Assembly (NCBI GenBank): GCA_963839175.1
Contig: CAWIUB010000030.1
Coordinates: 1-64,000 of the forward strand
DNA: 64,000 nucleotides
Origin: CAWIUB01 sp963839175
Lineage (GTDB): Bacteria > Actinomycetota > Actinomycetes > Mycobacteriales > Jatrophihabitantaceae
Direction: 5' to 3'
Shown here: positions 53,343 to 62,152 of the stretch, in pieces
How positions within the stretch are numbered: the first letter of the stretch is position 1
Layout: each line of letters starts with the position of its first letter
Made by a program: the position numbers and the translations under genes
Notes under the pieces: model-generated
Database searches by the model: none
What the model was told of the DNA's origin: nothing
What the model saw: only the letters and a program-made list of their open reading frames with translations

Positions 53343-55532
53343 CTAGCTGGCTCGCAGGGCCTGAGCGACCGAGTCCGGCACGACGTCGTAGCGTGCGAAT
53401 GTCCGGGTGAAGCGTCCGGTCCCGGCGCTGATGGAGCGAAGCGTGATGGCATAGCGGGCCAGCTCCGCGTCGGGCACCTCCCCATGCACAGTGGTGCGCT
53501 CCATGCCGGTCGGTGCGGTGGTGTCGGGCTCGGTGCCGGTGACCCGGCCGCGACGCCCGGACAGGTCGGATAGGACCGCGCCCACGTAAGCGTCCGGGAC
53601 GGTGATGTCGACGGTGGCGATCGGTTCGAGCATCGCCACCTTGCCACTCGCAGCGGCGTCCTTGACGGCCAGGGCACCGGCGGTTTGGAAGGCGGCGTCC
53701 GACGAGTCGACGCTGTGCGCCTTGCCGTCGACGAGCGTGACGAGCACGTCGACGACGGGCACCCGGTCATTGCTGAGGCCGTGTTCGAGCTGCGCGCGCA
53801 CGCCCTTCTCGACCGAACCGATGAACTGCGATGGCACCGCGCCGCCGACGACCTTCTCATCGAACTGCACACCCGAGCCACGGGGCAACGGGATAACGAT
53901 GATGTCGCAGACCGCGTATTGGCCGTGCCCTCCGGACTGCTTGACCTGGCGGCCATGCCCGCGTGCCTCGACGGTGAAGGTCTCCGCGAGAGCGATTCGA
54001 AGCGGCACCGTGGCGACCTGGGCGCCGGTCGCCCGTAGCCGGTCCAGCACGACGTCGGCGTGCGCCTCGCCGAGGCACCACAGCACGAGCTGGCCGGTGT
54101 CGGCGTGGCGCTCGACCCGAACGGTCGGGTCGCCGGCGGTGAGCCGTGACAGCGCCTTGGCCAGGGCGTCTTCGTCCGCCCGCGTGGCCGCCTGGACGGC
54201 AACGGGGAGCAGCGGCTCAGGCATCTGCCACGGCTCGACGATCAGCGGCGCGGACTTGGCCGAGATCGTGTCGCCCGTCTCGGCTGTGGAGAGCCGCCCG
54301 ATCGCACAGATGTCTCCGGCGACGGCCCGGTCGATCGGACGCAGCACCGCACCCAGCGGCGAGAACAGCTGGCCGACCCGGTCGTCGACGTCGTGGTCGG
54401 GATGCCCCCGCGCCGCGCCACCGTGGCCTGCCACGTGAATCGCGGTATCTGTTACGAGCGTCCCGGAAAACAGCCGCACGACCGACAGCCGGCCAAGGTA
54501 GGGGTCGACCGTGGTGCGCACTACCTCACCGAGCAACGGCCCGCTGGGGTCGCACGTCAACGTGGGTCCAGGGCTTCCGTCCACCTGCAGGGCGGCGGGC
54601 GGCGCCAGCTCGACCGGCGACGGGAAGGCGCCGCTCAGCACTTCGAGCAGCTCGGCGAGCCCGAGACCCGTGCTCGCGCAGACCGGCAGCACCGGGAAGA
54701 ACGTGCCGCGAGCGACGGCGGTCTCCAGGTCGTCGATCAGCACATCGAGCCCTATCTCGTCTCCCGACAGATACCGCTCGAGCAGGCTCTCGTCCTCGCT
54801 GTTGTTGATGATCGCTTCCATCAGGGCGTCGCGTGCTGAGGAAACGTCACCGACAACATCGTGCGAATCGCCGAGGGGAGCCGTCGTGGGCGGGTAGCCA
54901 CCGGAGTAGTCGTACACCGTGCGGGTGAGCAGACCGACCAAGGCGTCGGCCGCTGCATCGGCACGGGCGTTCACGGGTAGGTAGAGCGGCAGGACCGCTT
55001 GACCATCGGCGCCGCCGAATACCGCCTGGCAGGCTGCCACGGCGTTCTCGAATGACGCGCGCGGAGCGTCGAGCCGGGTGACCATTACCGCGCGGGGGGT
55101 ACCCAGCGCGGCGCACTCCTCCCACAGGGAGACGGTGATGGGGTCGATGTCCTCGGCAGCGGAAACGACGAAGAGCGCGGCGTCGGCAGCGCGCAGACCG
55201 GCCCGCAATTCTCCGGTGAAATCGGGATATCCGGGGGTGTCGAGCAGGTTGACGACCACGCCGTCGTGGGTTACCGGGCATACCGCCAAGGCGACGGAGC
55301 GCTGCTGCGCCACCTCGACAGGGTCGGCATCACTCACGGTCGTGCCCTCGGCGACGGAACCCGCGCGCGGGATGGTTCCAGTCGCGGCGAGCAACGCCTC
55401 GACCAACGTCGTCTTACCTCCGGCGGAGTGTCCGACGAGCGCGACGTTGCGGATCTTCTCCGGACGGTCCGCGGTCTCGATGCCGGCCGCAGCCGGCCGA
55501 CCCGAACCTCCTGACATCTTCTTCGTCGACAT
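53343..55532 (-). CDS. Elongation factor G-like protein (FusA2 type)
   Basis: Translational-GTPase paralogue of 729 residues. G1 is GHSAGGKTTLVEALL rather than the AHVDHGKT of true EF-G, G3 is LLDTPGYPDFTGEL and G4 is VTRLD instead of NKMD. Domains II-V are present: VVRTTVDPYLGRLSVVRLFS, GEAHADVVLDRLRATGAQVA, SGGHGQYAVCDIIVIPLPRG, GSVEKGVRAQLEHG and the end FARYDVVPDSVAQALRAS. Mycobacterial FusA2/Rv0120c has this pattern and is not the essential EF-G. ATG 55532 follows GGCGAGG. It diverges from pgsA. Confidence 0.9.
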   Translation of the reverse strand: MSTKKMSGGSGRPAAAGIETADRPEKIRNVALVGHSAGGKTTLVEALLAATGTIPRAGSVAEGTTVSDADPVEVAQQRSVALAVCPVTHDGVVVNLLDTPGYPDFTGELRAGLRAADAALFVVSAAEDIDPITVSLWEECAALGTPRAVMVTRLDAPRASFENAVAACQAVFGGADGQAVLPLYLPVNARADAAADALVGLLTRTVYDYSGGYPPTTAPLGDSHDVVGDVSSARDALMEAIINNSEDESLLERYLSGDEIGLDVLIDDLETAVARGTFFPVLPVCASTGLGLAELLEVLSGAFPSPVELAPPAALQVDGSPGPTLTCDPSGPLLGEVVRTTVDPYLGRLSVVRLFSGTLVTDTAIHVAGHGGAARGHPDHDVDDRVGQLFSPLGAVLRPIDRAVAGDICAIGRLSTAETGDTISAKSAPLIVEPWQMPEPLLPVAVQAATRADEDALAKALSRLTAGDPTVRVERHADTGQLVLWCLGEAHADVVLDRLRATGAQVATVPLRIALAETFTVEARGHGRQVKQSGGHGQYAVCDIIVIPLPRGSGVQFDEKVVGGAVPSQFIGSVEKGVRAQLEHGLSNDRVPVVDVLVTLVDGKAHSVDSSDAAFQTAGALAVKDAAASGKVAMLEPIATVDITVPDAYVGAVLSDLSGRRGRVTGTEPDTTAPTGMERTTVHGEVPDAELARYAITLRSISAGTGRFTRTFARYDVVPDSVAQALRAS

Positions 55533-55688
55533 GAACGACCTCGCCTTTCGCGTCTTTCCGTGCACGGCCCGCTTCCGGCATTCGACACCCAAACTTCGGC
55601 GGGGGACAAGCAGAACAGCGAGAATAGCTGGCACAAGCGCGGCTAAGGTGAGGCGCCTACAGCTGGCCGGACGAAGCGAAGGGACCGC

Positions 55689-56306
55689 GTGCTCAACATC
55701 CACGCCCGCGAATGGGTGTCGAGGACGATCAACCCGGCGGGCGTGCGGCTGGCGCGCATGGGCATCACGCCCGATGCGATCACCATCGTTGGCACTGTCG
55801 GCGCGACGGCAGCCGCGCTGATCTTCTTCACCCAGGGCTGGTGGTTCACCGGGACGATGCTCATCTGGGGTTTCGTCATGCTCGACGTCCTCGACGGGGC
55901 CGTCGCCCGGGCGAGCGGGCAGACGACGAAGTTCGGGGCCGTCCTGGACTCTACCGGCGACCGGATCGCCGACGCCGCGGTCTTCGGATCGATCGGCTGG
56001 TACTTCGCGCGGCACGATCAGCCCTGGATGCTGGCAGCGGCCCTGCTCTGCCTCGTGCTCGGCTCGCTCACCTCCTACATTCGCGCGCGCGCCGAGGCCG
56101 CGGGCCTGACCGCGACGGTCGGCATCGCCGAACGCGCCGATCGGCTGATCATCGTGCTCGTCGGGACGGGCCTGTCCGGCGACCATCTGCGGGTGCCCTA
56201 CGTGCAGGCGGTCGCGTTATGGGTTTTGGTGGCCGCGTCAGCGATCACCGTGGTGCAGCGGATGGTCACCGTCTGGCAGCAGTCCCGGGCGGAGGAGCCG
56301 ACATGA
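55689..56306 (+). CDS. pgsA: CDP-alcohol phosphatidyltransferase, phosphatidylinositol phosphate synthase
   Basis: Membrane enzyme of 205 residues that joins CDP-diacylglycerol and inositol phosphate. The CDP-OH signature is complete: DGAVAR, then G at the next position and D...D (VLDSTGDRIADA) in DVLDGAVARASGQTTKFGAV. Helices flank it (ITIVGTVGATAAALIFFTQG, MLAAALLCLVLGSLTS). GTG 55689 starts LNIHAREWVSRTINPAG. First gene of pgsA-patA-pimA, an order identical to mycobacteria, so PI mannosides are made here. Confidence 0.94.
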   Translation: MLNIHAREWVSRTINPAGVRLARMGITPDAITIVGTVGATAAALIFFTQGWWFTGTMLIWGFVMLDVLDGAVARASGQTTKFGAVLDSTGDRIADAAVFGSIGWYFARHDQPWMLAAALLCLVLGSLTSYIRARAEAAGLTATVGIAERADRLIIVLVGTGLSGDHLRVPYVQAVALWVLVAASAITVVQRMVTVWQQSRAEEPT

Positions 56307-57229
56307 GCGCTCGACTGCGTCAACGGGCGGTCGACATGGGATTCGCCGCTGGCTGGGGGCTCGTCAAGGCGGTCCCCGAAACCGTCGCAGCGGATGCGTT
56401 CCGGATGGCCGGCGACCTGGCCTCGCGCCGTGGCGGTCCTGGGGTACGGCAGCTGCGCAAGAACCTGCGGCGCGTCGTCGGCCCGTACCGATCCGATCCG
56501 GAGCTGGACGAGCTGGTGCGGGCCGGGATGCGGTCGTACGCGCGCTACTGGCTGGAGACATTCCGGCTGCCGAAGATGGACCACGCCGCAGTCGCCCGGT
56601 GCGTCGAGCCGAACGCGTTCGGCACCGAGCACATCGACGCGGCGATGGCGGCAGGCAAGGGGTTGATCCTCGCCTTGCCGCACATGGGCAACTGGGACGT
56701 CGCCGCTGTATGGCTCATCAGCCACGGCGTACCGTTCACCACCGTCGTCGAGCGCCTCGAGCCGGAATCGCTCTACAACCGCTTCGTCGCGTACCGGGAA
56801 AGTCTGGGGATGGAGGTGCTGCCGTTGACTGGCGGTTCGGCCCCGGTGACCGACGGGCTCACCGATCGGCTCGGGGCGGGTGGTTGCCTCTGCCTGGTGG
56901 CCGATCGCGACCTGTCGCGCAGCGGGGTCGAGGTGACGTTCTTCGGTGAACCGGCGCGGATGCCACCCGGCCCAGCCATGCTCGCCGCGATGACGGGCGC
57001 GGCACTCTGTCCGGTGAGCCTCTGGTTCACCGAGGATGGGGCGTGGGGGCACCAGGTCGCTTCGCCGATCGACGTCGGGGGCGGACGGTTGCGCGACCGG
57101 GTGCGGACAGGCACGCAGGCGCTGGCCGACTGGTTCGCCGGCGAGATTGCCCAGCGCCCGCAGGATTGGCACATGCTGCAGCGATTGTGGCTCGCCGACC
57201 TGCCGCGACACTCGACGCGGCGGGACTGA
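56303..57229 (+). CDS. patA: Phosphatidylinositol mannoside acyltransferase
   Basis: Acyltransferase of 308 residues of the HtrB/LpxL-like superfamily. The catalytic H-x4-D is HMGNWD in LALPHMGNWDVAAVWL; ERLEPESLYNRFVAYRESLG, LVADRDLSRSGVEVTFFGEP and the end QRPQDWHMLQRLW are PatA features. It acylates the mannose of PIM1/PIM2. ATG 56303 overlaps pgsA by 4 bp. Cytoplasmic, membrane-associated. Confidence 0.93.
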   Translation: MSARLRQRAVDMGFAAGWGLVKAVPETVAADAFRMAGDLASRRGGPGVRQLRKNLRRVVGPYRSDPELDELVRAGMRSYARYWLETFRLPKMDHAAVARCVEPNAFGTEHIDAAMAAGKGLILALPHMGNWDVAAVWLISHGVPFTTVVERLEPESLYNRFVAYRESLGMEVLPLTGGSAPVTDGLTDRLGAGGCLCLVADRDLSRSGVEVTFFGEPARMPPGPAMLAAMTGAALCPVSLWFTEDGAWGHQVASPIDVGGGRLRDRVRTGTQALADWFAGEIAQRPQDWHMLQRLWLADLPRHSTRRD

Positions 57230-57232
57230 GTC

Positions 57233-58354
57233 GTGCGCATCGGGATCGTCTGCCCGTACTCCTGGGACATCCCCGGCGGCGTGCAGGCGCACGTGCATGG
57301 CTTGGCTGAGACGCTCATCGGTCTTGGCCACCACGTCGCGGTACTTGCCCCCGGCGACGACGACACGCCGAGCCTGCCGGCCTACGTCTCGGTCGCCGGC
57401 AAGGCGGTTCCGATTCCCTATAACGGCTCGGTAGCCCGGCTTCAGTTCGGCCTGGTGTCCGCCGCCCGCGTCCGCCGCTGGCTGCGCGACGGTCACTTCG
57501 ACGTCGTCCATGTGCACGAGCCGGCCACGGCCAGCCTCTCGCTGCTCGCCTGCATGATCCACGACGGCCCGCTGGTAGCCACGTTCCACGCTGCGCTGAC
57601 CCGGTCGCGTTTCCTGTTGATGTTCGACACGATGCTGCAGCCGTTCCTGGAGAAGCTCTCGGGACGGATTGCCGTGTCAACCGCCGCGCGCAAGGTGATC
57701 GTCGAGCACCTAGGCGCCGACGCGGTGGTGATCCCCAACGGCGTGTCCGTCAGTCGTTTCGCGTCCGCGCCACCCCTGGACGGCGCGGGCGACGGGGACG
57801 TGCGGGTGGGCTTCGTGGGTCGCTACGACGAGCCGCGCAAAGGGATGCAGGTGCTCGTCGCGGCGTTGGAGAAGTTGGCGGGAGAACGTCCGCAGCTTCG
57901 ACTAGTCGTGGCCGGCCGGGGCGACGCCGAGGAGTTCCGCGCCGAGCTTCCGCGCGCGCTCGCGCGGCGTATCGACATCCTCGGCCAGGTAAGCGACGAC
58001 GACAAGGCCAGGATGTTGCGCACGGTCGATGTCTACTGCGCGCCCAACACCGGCCAGGAGAGCTTCGGCGTGATCCTGCTCGAGGCCATGGCGGCCGGCA
58101 CCCCGGTCGTGGCCAGCGACCTGGAGGTCTTCCGTCGCGTGCTCAACGGAGGAACCGCGGGCGAGCTGTTCCCAGTCGGCGACGCAGCGGCGCTTGCGGC
58201 CGCGCTGCGCCGCGTCCTCGACGACCCGGCGCTGCAGCATCGGCTGGTCGCGGCGGGTGCCCGCGCGGTTGCGCCGTACGACTGGGCCGTCGTGGTCATG
58301 TCCGTCGTGCGCGTCTACGAGCTGGCGATAGCCGGAGCCGGCGCACTCGACTGA
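57233..58354 (+). CDS. pimA: Phosphatidylinositol mannosyltransferase PimA
   Basis: GT4-family GT-B glycosyltransferase of 373 residues that adds the first mannose to PI from GDP-mannose. MRIGIVCPYSWDIPGGVQAH, VVHVHEPATASLSLLACMIH, VATFHAALTRSRFL, VGFVGRYDEPRKGMQVLVAA and the donor-site CAPNTGQESFGVILLEAMAA, GTPVVASDL (E-x7-E) agree with PimA. GTG 57233 lies 3 bp after patA. Confidence 0.95.
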   Translation: MRIGIVCPYSWDIPGGVQAHVHGLAETLIGLGHHVAVLAPGDDDTPSLPAYVSVAGKAVPIPYNGSVARLQFGLVSAARVRRWLRDGHFDVVHVHEPATASLSLLACMIHDGPLVATFHAALTRSRFLLMFDTMLQPFLEKLSGRIAVSTAARKVIVEHLGADAVVIPNGVSVSRFASAPPLDGAGDGDVRVGFVGRYDEPRKGMQVLVAALEKLAGERPQLRLVVAGRGDAEEFRAELPRALARRIDILGQVSDDDKARMLRTVDVYCAPNTGQESFGVILLEAMAAGTPVVASDLEVFRRVLNGGTAGELFPVGDAAALAAALRRVLDDPALQHRLVAAGARAVAPYDWAVVVMSVVRVYELAIAGAGALD

Positions 58355-58452
58355 CGTTTCTTGCTGGGCACGGGTGACGGACACTTGCCGAGCGTCTGCC
58401 GCAGCCGGGTCGGCTCCCCAGCCGGACAGGCACTGGCATAGGGTCACCTGCC

Positions 58453-59004
58453 ATGTTGCCCGTCGGCTGGGTTATCGCGGCCGTCGCCCTGGCGGTGATC
58501 CTCACCGTCTGGATCACCTTCACCCTGACTCGTCTCGACCGGCTGCATGCCCGCGTGGACGCGGCTCAGGCGGCCCTGGATGCTCAGCTAGTCCGGCGGG
58601 CTGCCGCCTTGCAGCACGTGCTGGAGTCCGGTGCCGCGCCGGTGCCGCGAGACGACATCGTCCGCTATGAGCGGGCGGCGGCGGATGCTCTGGCCGCAGC
58701 CGGCCCTGCACGCGAAGCCGCCGAGAACCAGGTCGGCCGGGTGGTCGGGGAGCTCGCAGACCATGCCGCGGACGTCCGCTCCGCTGAAGGGGGCGAATTG
58801 CACGAAGCGTGCGTGCGGGTGGCCATTGCCCGGCGCTTCTACAACGACGCGGTACGCGACACGCGGAACCTGCGCGGCAGCCGTTTGCCACGAATCTTGC
58901 ACTTGGCAGGTCATCGTGAGATGCCCCGCTATTTCGACATCGACGACACGGTCGTCTTCCCCGACCCCGCCCTGCCCAGAACGACCCAGGAGACCAGCTC
59001 GTGA
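58453..59004 (+). CDS. LemA-like membrane-anchored protein
   Basis: Protein of 183 residues with one N-terminal helix, VGWVIAAVALAVILTVWITF, followed by a helical domain: LDRLHARVDAAQAALDAQLV, RRAAALQHVLES, VRVAIARRFYNDAVRDTRNL and the closing GHREMPRYFDIDDTVVFPDP. The ARRFYND.VRD motif is that of LemA proteins. In mycobacteria the gene after pimA encodes a similar anchor fused to a Nudix domain; here no Nudix domain is present. Topology: short outside N-terminus, cytoplasmic or periplasmic helices undecided. GTGA overlap with the next gene. Confidence 0.8.
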   Translation: MLPVGWVIAAVALAVILTVWITFTLTRLDRLHARVDAAQAALDAQLVRRAAALQHVLESGAAPVPRDDIVRYERAAADALAAAGPAREAAENQVGRVVGELADHAADVRSAEGGELHEACVRVAIARRFYNDAVRDTRNLRGSRLPRILHLAGHREMPRYFDIDDTVVFPDPALPRTTQETSS

Positions 59005-60083
59005 ACCTGTTCCATCGAATCGGCCAGTTGACCGGCACCCAGAAGGCCGTTGCCGCGGCCGCCGCTGTCGTCGTGGCCGGGGGAGGCACGGCCACCGGCC
59101 TGGTGCTGACCGGGGGCTCGTCGAAGGCGCAGCCGGTCGCCGCCGCGCCGACGACGACCGTCGCGCCGAAACCGAGCCCGACGACTCCGAAACCCAAGCC
59201 CAAGCCGAAGCCCGCGCCGCTGGTCAACCCGCTCACCGGGGTGGGCAAACCTGTGAAGGGCGAGGTGGTGGCGGTGAAGGTCGACGATGTCGCCGACGCG
59301 CGACCCCAGATCGGCATCGACCAGGCGGACATCGTCTATATCGAGCAGGTCGAGGCGGGCCTGACCAGGCTGATCGCGGTGTACGACACGCGCAAGCCCG
59401 TGGTCGGGCCGGTGCGCAGCGTGCGGGCGAGCGACATCGAGCTGCTCAACCAGTACGGACCGATCGTGCTCGCCGCATCGGGTGGCGGTGGCGATTCGCT
59501 GCCCACCCTGGCCGCGTCGCACCTGAAAGGCAACCTCGGCGGCGCGGGGTTCTTCCGCGACAACAGTCGCGTGATGCCGCACAATCTCATGGTCAACCTG
59601 GCCCAGACGTCCGGACTGGGTGGCGCGGCGGCGAAGTCGATCGGCTGGACGTGGGCGGCCAAGTTGACCGGGGTCGTCGGGGTGCGGCCCGGGACCTCGC
59701 TGCACACCGTGGTCGGAGGCACGGGGGTGGCGTTCCAGTGGAGCGCGGCGCTCAAGCGGTACGTGCGCTACATCGACGGGGTGGCCCAGTCGGCGGCGGA
59801 CGGCGCGCCGGTGGCGACACCGAACGTCATCGTGCAGTTCTGCCAGGGCTACGTGAACCCCGGCGACATCGACGTGGTCGGCAACCCGGGCCACTACACC
59901 AAGACCGTCGGCAGCGGCAAGGTCGCGGTGTTCCGCAACGGCGTGCGTATCAACGGCACGTGGACCCGGCCGAACGCTGCGTCGGGCACGACGCTGCGCG
60001 ACGCGAAGGGGCATCAGATCCCGCTCTCGCCCGGCCGCACGTGGGTCGTCCTGGTCGAGAACGGCGTTCCGCTGACGAACTGA
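59001..60083 (+). CDS. DUF3048 domain-containing secreted protein
   Basis: Exported protein of about 360 residues. The N-terminal 40 residues form a signal/anchor helix (KAVAAAAAVVVAGGGTATGL), with no clear lipobox Cys, then a Thr/Pro/Lys linker (TTPKPKPKPKPAP). The two DUF3048 blocks follow: VAVKVDDVADARPQIGIDQA, DIVYIEQVEAGLTRLIAVYD, VGPVRSVRASDIELLNQYGP, and FQWSAALKRYVRYIDGVAQS with GSGKVAVFRNGVRINGTWTR. The family is unknown in function and is common in envelope operons of Gram-positive bacteria. Confidence 0.88.
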   Translation: MNLFHRIGQLTGTQKAVAAAAAVVVAGGGTATGLVLTGGSSKAQPVAAAPTTTVAPKPSPTTPKPKPKPKPAPLVNPLTGVGKPVKGEVVAVKVDDVADARPQIGIDQADIVYIEQVEAGLTRLIAVYDTRKPVVGPVRSVRASDIELLNQYGPIVLAASGGGGDSLPTLAASHLKGNLGGAGFFRDNSRVMPHNLMVNLAQTSGLGGAAAKSIGWTWAAKLTGVVGVRPGTSLHTVVGGTGVAFQWSAALKRYVRYIDGVAQSAADGAPVATPNVIVQFCQGYVNPGDIDVVGNPGHYTKTVGSGKVAVFRNGVRINGTWTRPNAASGTTLRDAKGHQIPLSPGRTWVVLVENGVPLTN

Positions 60084-60096
60084 CGCGAGCACTCGG

Positions 60097-60798
60097 ATGG
60101 CGGCCATGGGATTGGGCAGGCAGGGCGCCGACTCGGCGCGGTTCTGGGACGCCGCCGCCCGGGAGAACGCCGCCTGGTATGTCGCCACCGCGTACACAGA
60201 GCAGAGCCCGGCGTTCTTCGCGCAAGGAGCACGGGAAACCGACGACCTGCTGCGTTTCTGCGCCATTGAAGTCACTCCCGACGACGTTCTCCTCGAGATC
60301 GGGTGCGGCGTCGGGCGGATGACCGGGAGGCTTGCCGAGCTATCGCGTCGAGTCATCGCGGTAGACGTCAGCACCGAAATGCTCGCACACGCCCGCGCAA
60401 ACCTACGGCAACACCGCAACGTCGACGTGGTGGTCGTTCCCGGCGACGGGACGCTGCCGCTTGCCGCGGCATCCGTCGACGTCGTCTTCTCCTACCTCGT
60501 CTTGCAGCACGTGCCATCTGCGGAGGCCCAGATGCACTATCTGCAGGAGTCGCTGCGGGTGCTTCGGACGGGTGGCCGACTCGCGATCCAGATCCGCGCG
60601 CCCGGAGTCGTCAGTGCCATTCATGAATGGGTCGGTCACACGGTGCATCTCGCCCAGGGACGAAGGACGCTCGACCGCGCCTGGCGTGGCGCACGGCTAT
60701 CGCACACACGTGTCCTCGCCTTGGCCGGAACCGACGTCGAAGTGGCCGTGCGACGGTCGGGCCATCGCCATAGCTGGGTGATCGCAGGCCGGAGCTAG
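60097..60798 (+). CDS. Class I SAM-dependent methyltransferase
   Basis: Methyltransferase of 233 residues. N-terminal SARFWDAAARENAAWYVATA is followed by the SAM motif LLEIGCGVGRMTGRLAELSR, VIAVDVSTEMLAHARANL, and motif III-like SVDVVFSYLVLQHVPS and ESLRVLRTGGRLAIQIR. The substrate is unknown; the family is Methyltransf_11/25. ATG 60097 follows the DUF3048 stop by 13 bp. Not related to the second methyltransferase before pdxT. Confidence 0.85.
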   Translation: MAAMGLGRQGADSARFWDAAARENAAWYVATAYTEQSPAFFAQGARETDDLLRFCAIEVTPDDVLLEIGCGVGRMTGRLAELSRRVIAVDVSTEMLAHARANLRQHRNVDVVVVPGDGTLPLAAASVDVVFSYLVLQHVPSAEAQMHYLQESLRVLRTGGRLAIQIRAPGVVSAIHEWVGHTVHLAQGRRTLDRAWRGARLSHTRVLALAGTDVEVAVRRSGHRHSWVIAGRS

Positions 60799-60858
60799 CT
60801 TGCGCCGAGCAGGCCACTGAGCGCGGATCGGCTGGCGTCCTGGCGTGCCGTACCGCCG

Positions 60859-60864
60859 TAGAAT
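60859..60864 (+). promoter_or_regulatory. -10 box of a probably leaderless pdxS promoter
   Basis: TAGAAT lies 7 bp before the ATG at 60872, the spacing at which transcription begins at the start codon. No good -35 box is visible 16-19 bp upstream and no Shine-Dalgarno precedes the ATG. Confidence 0.5.
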
Positions 60865-60871
60865 GAGGCTC

Positions 60872-61774
60872 ATGTCAGACGAGTACAACGCCCACGTGGT
60901 GGGAACGTCGCGGGTCAAGCGAGGTATGGCCGAGATGCTCAAGGGCGGCGTGATCATGGACGTCGTCACCGCCGAGCAGGCCAAGATCGCCGAGGACGCC
61001 GGCGCGGTGGCCGTGATGGCGCTCGAGCGGGTCCCGGCTGACATCCGCGCGCAAGGCGGTGTGTCGCGGATGAGCGACCCGGACATGATCGAGAGCATCA
61101 TCAGCGCCGTCTCGATCCCGGTCATGGCCAAGGCGCGTATCGGGCATTTCGTCGAGGCGCAGGTTTTGCAGGCGCTCGGTGTCGACTACGTGGACGAGTC
61201 CGAGGTGCTCACGCCGGCCGACTACGCCAACCACATCGACAAGTGGGCGTTCACCGTGCCGTTCGTCTGCGGGGCCACCAACCTGGGCGAGGCTTTGCGC
61301 CGCATTGCCGAGGGCGCGGCAATGATCCGGTCCAAGGGCGAGGCTGGCACGGGCGACGTGTCGAACGCGACGACGCACATGCGCCAGATCCGCTCTGAAA
61401 TCCGCCGGCTCAGCGCTCTGCCGGGCGATGAGTTGTTCGTGGCAGCGAAGCAGCTGCAGGCGCCATACGAGCTGGTCGCCGAGGTAGCCCGCGACGGAAA
61501 GCTGCCGGTCGTGCTGTTCACCGCGGGCGGCATCGCCACCCCGGCCGATGCCGCGATGATGATGCAGTTGGGCGCCGAGGGGGTGTTTGTCGGCTCGGGC
61601 ATCTTCAAGTCCGGCGACCCGGCGAAGCGGGCCGAGGCGATCGTCAAGGCAACCACGTTCTACGACGACCCCGACGTCATCGCCAAGGTGTCCCGCGGGC
61701 TGGGCGAGGCGATGGTCGGCATCAACGTCGAAGAGATCCCGCAGCCGCACCGGCTGGCCGACCGCGGCTGGTAA
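60872..61774 (+). CDS. pdxS: Pyridoxal 5'-phosphate synthase subunit PdxS
   Basis: Synthase subunit of the ribose-5-phosphate-dependent vitamin B6 route, about 300 residues. RVKRGMAEMLKGGVIMDVVT, RVPADIRAQGGVSRMSDPDM, IPVMAKARIGHFVEAQVLQA (active-site Lys), YVDESEVLTPADYANHIDKW, FVCGATNLGEALRRIAEGAA and NVEEIPQPHRLADRGW are diagnostic. ATG 60872 is preferred over 60863 because of the -10 box position. It is separated from its partner pdxT by two genes and a palindromic repeat. Confidence 0.96.
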   Translation: MSDEYNAHVVGTSRVKRGMAEMLKGGVIMDVVTAEQAKIAEDAGAVAVMALERVPADIRAQGGVSRMSDPDMIESIISAVSIPVMAKARIGHFVEAQVLQALGVDYVDESEVLTPADYANHIDKWAFTVPFVCGATNLGEALRRIAEGAAMIRSKGEAGTGDVSNATTHMRQIRSEIRRLSALPGDELFVAAKQLQAPYELVAEVARDGKLPVVLFTAGGIATPADAAMMMQLGAEGVFVGSGIFKSGDPAKRAEAIVKATTFYDDPDVIAKVSRGLGEAMVGINVEEIPQPHRLADRGW

Positions 61775-61798
61775 GGCGACTCGTCCTTCCCCCCTCGC

Positions 61799-61848
61799 GA
61801 GTTGTTCGACCCAGGGCGCTTCCCGACGCGCTGACGGTCGAACAACTC
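61799..61848. repeat. Dispersed 50-bp palindromic element, copy C
   Basis: Arms GAGTTGTTCGACC (61799-61811) and GGTCGAACAACTC (61836-61848) match perfectly; with two flanking bases each side (61797-61850) the arms are 15 bp. The spacer is 24 nt with a central CCC. It lies 24 bp after pdxS, in the gap before the DUF2277 gene. Confidence 0.8.
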
Positions 61849-61927
61849 GCCGGATGCGGCATGCTTGACTCGAACCGGTCACCCAGGTGCGCACGGTCAC
61901 CAGCCGAGGTAGCTCGAGGAGGTTCCT

Positions 61928-62152
61928 ATGTGCAGAAGCATCAAGACGTTGCGGGCGCCGTATGCCGAGGACGTCACGACCGAGGACACCCGGGCGGCTG
62001 CGCTGCAGTACGTGCGCAAGGTCGCGGGGATGCGGGCGCCATCGGCACGCAACGCCGAGGCGTTCGACGACGCGGTGGCAACCATTGCCGCGGCTACTGA
62101 TCGGCTCCTGGACCAGCTGATCGTGGCGGGGGCGACCCGGCGAGCGTCGTGA
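61928..62152 (+). CDS. DUF2277 family protein
   Basis: Small protein of 74 residues. MCRSIKTLRAPYAEDVTTED, AALQYVRKVAGMRAPSARNA and EAFDDAVATIAAATDRLLD match the DUF2277 family along its whole length, including the conserved N-terminal CRSIKTLR. Function unknown. GAGGAGG lies 5 bp before the ATG. GTGA overlap with the methyltransferase gene. Confidence 0.9.
   Translation: MCRSIKTLRAPYAEDVTTEDTRAAALQYVRKVAGMRAPSARNAEAFDDAVATIAAATDRLLDQLIVAGATRRAS

Noticed and set aside
56198..60419. Reverse frames of 463 and 496 codons over patA-pimA and the DUF3048 gene
   Set aside because: Antisense of confidently identified genes; no start signals or motifs.
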